Below, piece by piece: positions 11,918 through 13,814 of a DNA stretch of 13,814 nucleotides (within the stretch, counting starts at the first letter, position 1; each line of letters opens with the position of its first letter). The position numbers were made by a program, and so were the translations under genes. A model generated the notes under the pieces. It had not been told where the DNA came from. It worked only from the letters and a program-made list of their open reading frames with translations, and did not search any database. The stretch is from contig CABSXY010000027.1 in NCBI GenBank assembly GCA_902481695.1, positions 1-13,814 of the forward strand, written 5' to 3'. This stretch comes from an uncultured Haemophilus sp. Lineage in GTDB: Bacteria; Pseudomonadota; Gammaproteobacteria; Enterobacterales; Pasteurellaceae.

Positions 11918-13814
11918 ATGCATAACAAATCTTATTTTGCCCTCCTTCCTCTTTCATTTTTTATATCTAATGCTTTTGCTGAGGATATGCAGTCTGAAAC
12001 ATTATTGGCTCCTATTGTGGTAACAGGTGTTACCCAGACGAATACCAATTCAGTCAAACTTAATCCTAAAACAACTCTTCAACCTTTGCCAGCAGGTGAT
12101 GGTGCAGATTTATTGCAATCTGTGGCAAATATGAGCGTGATTCGTAAAGGTGGGAGTTCGGGTGACCCGTTATTTCGCGGCTTAGGTGGTTCTCGCTTGA
12201 ATATTCAAGCAGACGACCAATTCATTTATGGTGGGTGTAGCAACCGAATGGATCCGCCAACAGCTTATATTTTCCCATCAGCTTATGATGAAGTTGTGGT
12301 GACCAAAGGTCCCCAAACTGTAACTGAAGGTTCTGGCTTGGTGGCTGGCGCAGTTCGTTTTGTGCGTAAAGAGCCTGAATTTGATACTCAAAATACCTAC
12401 TTAAATGGCAGTGTAACACTTGGTGGGAATAAACGCCGTGATGCTTATTTTGATGCGATGGCGGGTGGTAAATATGGTTATTTACGTACGAGTATGTCAC
12501 ACAATGAGGCGGGTAATTACAAAGATGGCGATGGCAATCGAATTCATTCCTCTTTTGAGCGCCGTAATCAAATGTTACAGCTTGGTTTCACTCCTACAGA
12601 AAACACCTTATTGACCGGAACTTATGAACGTAGTCGAGGCGAAGCGGCTTATGCGGATCGAATGATGGATGGGAGTAAGTTTGATCGTGATGCGTGGAAT
12701 GTTCGATTTGTACAACGTAATATTACACCATGGTTCACTGAACTTGAATTACGTTACGGTCAAAGCAAGATTGATCATGTGATGGATACTTATAGTATGC
12801 GTTATTTAAGCATGATGGGAAATCAAGTTAAAAAAGCAATGAATCCAAAACGTGAAACCAATACAGGGCATTTGAAAGCAACCTTTGATTGGCCGGATAT
12901 TAATTTGCAAACAGGCATTGATTATATGCGTGATAAACACCTTTCACGTATGGAAATGAATGGTGAGGGCTATAGACACAAGCCTTATCAACCACAGCAA
13001 AACTTTACTCAATGGGGCGGATTTGTTGAGGGGGCCTGGACGGCAAGCGATAGTCGTAAGTTTATTTCTGGTTATCGTTACGATGAAGTGAAAGCTGAAT
13101 ACGACACTTTAATGGCAAATCACCCAAATAAACATCATACGTATGGTTTGCATTCAGGCTTCTTACGTTGGGAAGAAGAAATCAATGGCATTAAATATTA
13201 TGCTGGTGTAGGGATTGCAGAGCGAGCGCCAGATTATTGGGAACGCCGTGCAAGCCAAGTTTTAGATAAAGAGCAAAACCGTCAAATTGATACGGGATTG
13301 ATGTGGAAGAATGACACCTTTGATTTTTCTGTATCGTTATTTGGTAGTGATGTCCACGATTTCATTATGTTAGAACGAGTAGGTAAAGATGTCTCGGCTC
13401 GTAATATCAAGGCAACTCGATTAGGCGGTGAAATTGAAGGCAAATGGAAATTTGCACGTCACTGGGAAATCGGTAGTAGTCTGGCTTATACCTATGGTAA
13501 AAATCGCACGGACGACCGTCCACTCGCTCAAACACCGCCATTAGAATGGAAAAACTCATTAACTTGGGATAATGAAACCTTGAGCGCGGGAGTATTATGG
13601 CGAGTGGTTTCGGCACAAAAACGCTATGCAACAGGACAAGGCAACATTATTGGGCAGGACATCGGTGCTTCAGCAGGCTTTGGAACGTTATCCTTTAATA
13701 CAGGGTGGAAAATTAATAAATATGCCACTTTGCAGGGCGGAATTGATAACTTATTTAATAAATCCTATGCAGAATTTGTAAGTAAAGGCGCAGATCCTTC
13801 AGCGGGGCTTCAAA
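11918..13814 (+). CDS. TonB-dependent outer-membrane copper receptor, OprC/NosA type (partial, 3' end missing)
   Basis: The frame stays open for 632 codons to the window edge; the family is about 650-700 residues, so only the last strands are missing. A signal peptide ends ISNAFA (residue 21). A TonB box, APIVVTG, lies at 31-37, then the plug with LFRGLGGSRLNIQ and VVVTKGPQTVTEGSGLVAGAVRF, then a Tyr-, Arg- and Asp-rich beta-barrel. The plug contains GGCSNRMDPPTAYIFP, with Cys107 and Met111 forming CxxxM, and the barrel has DHVMD with His287 and Met289 forming HxM; these match the copper ligands described for Pseudomonas OprC. Such receptors move copper across the outer membrane using TonB energy. 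Ligand assignment rests on these motifs. ATG 11918 has AAAGGA 6 bases upstream. There is no uptake core in the gene. Confidence 0.9.
   Translation, partial: MHNKSYFALLPLSFFISNAFAEDMQSETLLAPIVVTGVTQTNTNSVKLNPKTTLQPLPAGDGADLLQSVANMSVIRKGGSSGDPLFRGLGGSRLNIQADDQFIYGGCSNRMDPPTAYIFPSAYDEVVVTKGPQTVTEGSGLVAGAVRFVRKEPEFDTQNTYLNGSVTLGGNKRRDAYFDAMAGGKYGYLRTSMSHNEAGNYKDGDGNRIHSSFERRNQMLQLGFTPTENTLLTGTYERSRGEAAYADRMMDGSKFDRDAWNVRFVQRNITPWFTELELRYGQSKIDHVMDTYSMRYLSMMGNQVKKAMNPKRETNTGHLKATFDWPDINLQTGIDYMRDKHLSRMEMNGEGYRHKPYQPQQNFTQWGGFVEGAWTASDSRKFISGYRYDEVKAEYDTLMANHPNKHHTYGLHSGFLRWEEEINGIKYYAGVGIAERAPDYWERRASQVLDKEQNRQIDTGLMWKNDTFDFSVSLFGSDVHDFIMLERVGKDVSARNIKATRLGGEIEGKWKFARHWEIGSSLAYTYGKNRTDDRPLAQTPPLEWKNSLTWDNETLSAGVLWRVVSAQKRYATGQGNIIGQDIGASAGFGTLSFNTGWKINKYATLQGGIDNLFNKSYAEFVSKGADPSAGLQ

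Noticed and set aside
12222..12500. A 92-codon open frame on the minus strand
   Set aside because: It lies wholly inside the copper-receptor gene, whose frame has convincing motifs; the composition is that of a shadow frame.
11111..13814. Lack of uptake cores as proof of recent transfer
   Set aside because: At the roughly one per 1.2 kb seen in the rest of the window, a 2.7-kb gap is not rare. It is only a mild hint.
1..13814. CRISPR array, insertion sequence, prophage, toxin-antitoxin pair, tRNA or rRNA
   Set aside because: No direct-repeat arrays, transposase or phage motifs, paired small ORFs or RNA gene signatures were seen on either strand.

Overview
The window comes from a Haemophilus-type member of the Pasteurellaceae, most likely H. 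parainfluenzae or a close relative. The 9-bp uptake signal core AAGTGCGGT occurs 12 times by eye in 13.8 kb, counting both strands. The DNA is AT-rich. The order nrdD-grpE-nadK-recN is, as I recall it, the order in H. influenzae. Most of the window is conserved chromosomal backbone with unusually readable regulation. I see no phage, IS element, CRISPR array, tRNA or rRNA.

Left part, minus strand (1-5522): the 5' end of a nucleobase permease with a PurR-type operator over its promoter; a DASS/SLC13-family sodium:anion symporter; a uracil-DNA-glycosylase-superfamily protein; the class III ribonucleotide reductase nrdD; and the DnaK co-chaperone grpE. Hairpin terminators follow the symporter, glycosylase, nrdD and grpE genes, and two of them are built from inverted uptake-sequence pairs. 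The 263-bp gap between grpE and nrdD is dense with predicted sites: a perfect FNR box spaced correctly for a class II promoter, a Fur-like palindrome over that promoter's -10, and two NrdR boxes 32 bp apart around a second promoter.

Middle part, plus strand (5653-10147): nadK (NAD kinase), recN (SOS repair, LexA box over its promoter), metK (S-adenosylmethionine synthetase, three tandem Met boxes) and sprT (zinc metalloprotease-like). A strong terminator separates metK from sprT.

Right part, plus strand (10201-13814): a small Opa-like outer-membrane beta-barrel ending in an uptake-sequence terminator; a YffB-type ArsC/Spx-family thioredoxin-fold protein; a small membrane-protein gene interrupted by an in-frame TAA at codon 10; and the start of a TonB-dependent receptor of the OprC/NosA copper type that keeps the CxxxM and HxM copper-ligand motifs and runs off the window.

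The genes do not form one pathway. They are separate transcription units, several under a classic regulator: PurR, FNR/NrdR (perhaps Fur), LexA and MetJ. I find no clear undescribed multi-gene system. The observations most worth following are the stacked regulation ahead of nrdD, the interrupted membrane gene and the putative copper receptor. All regulatory calls are by-eye motif matches.
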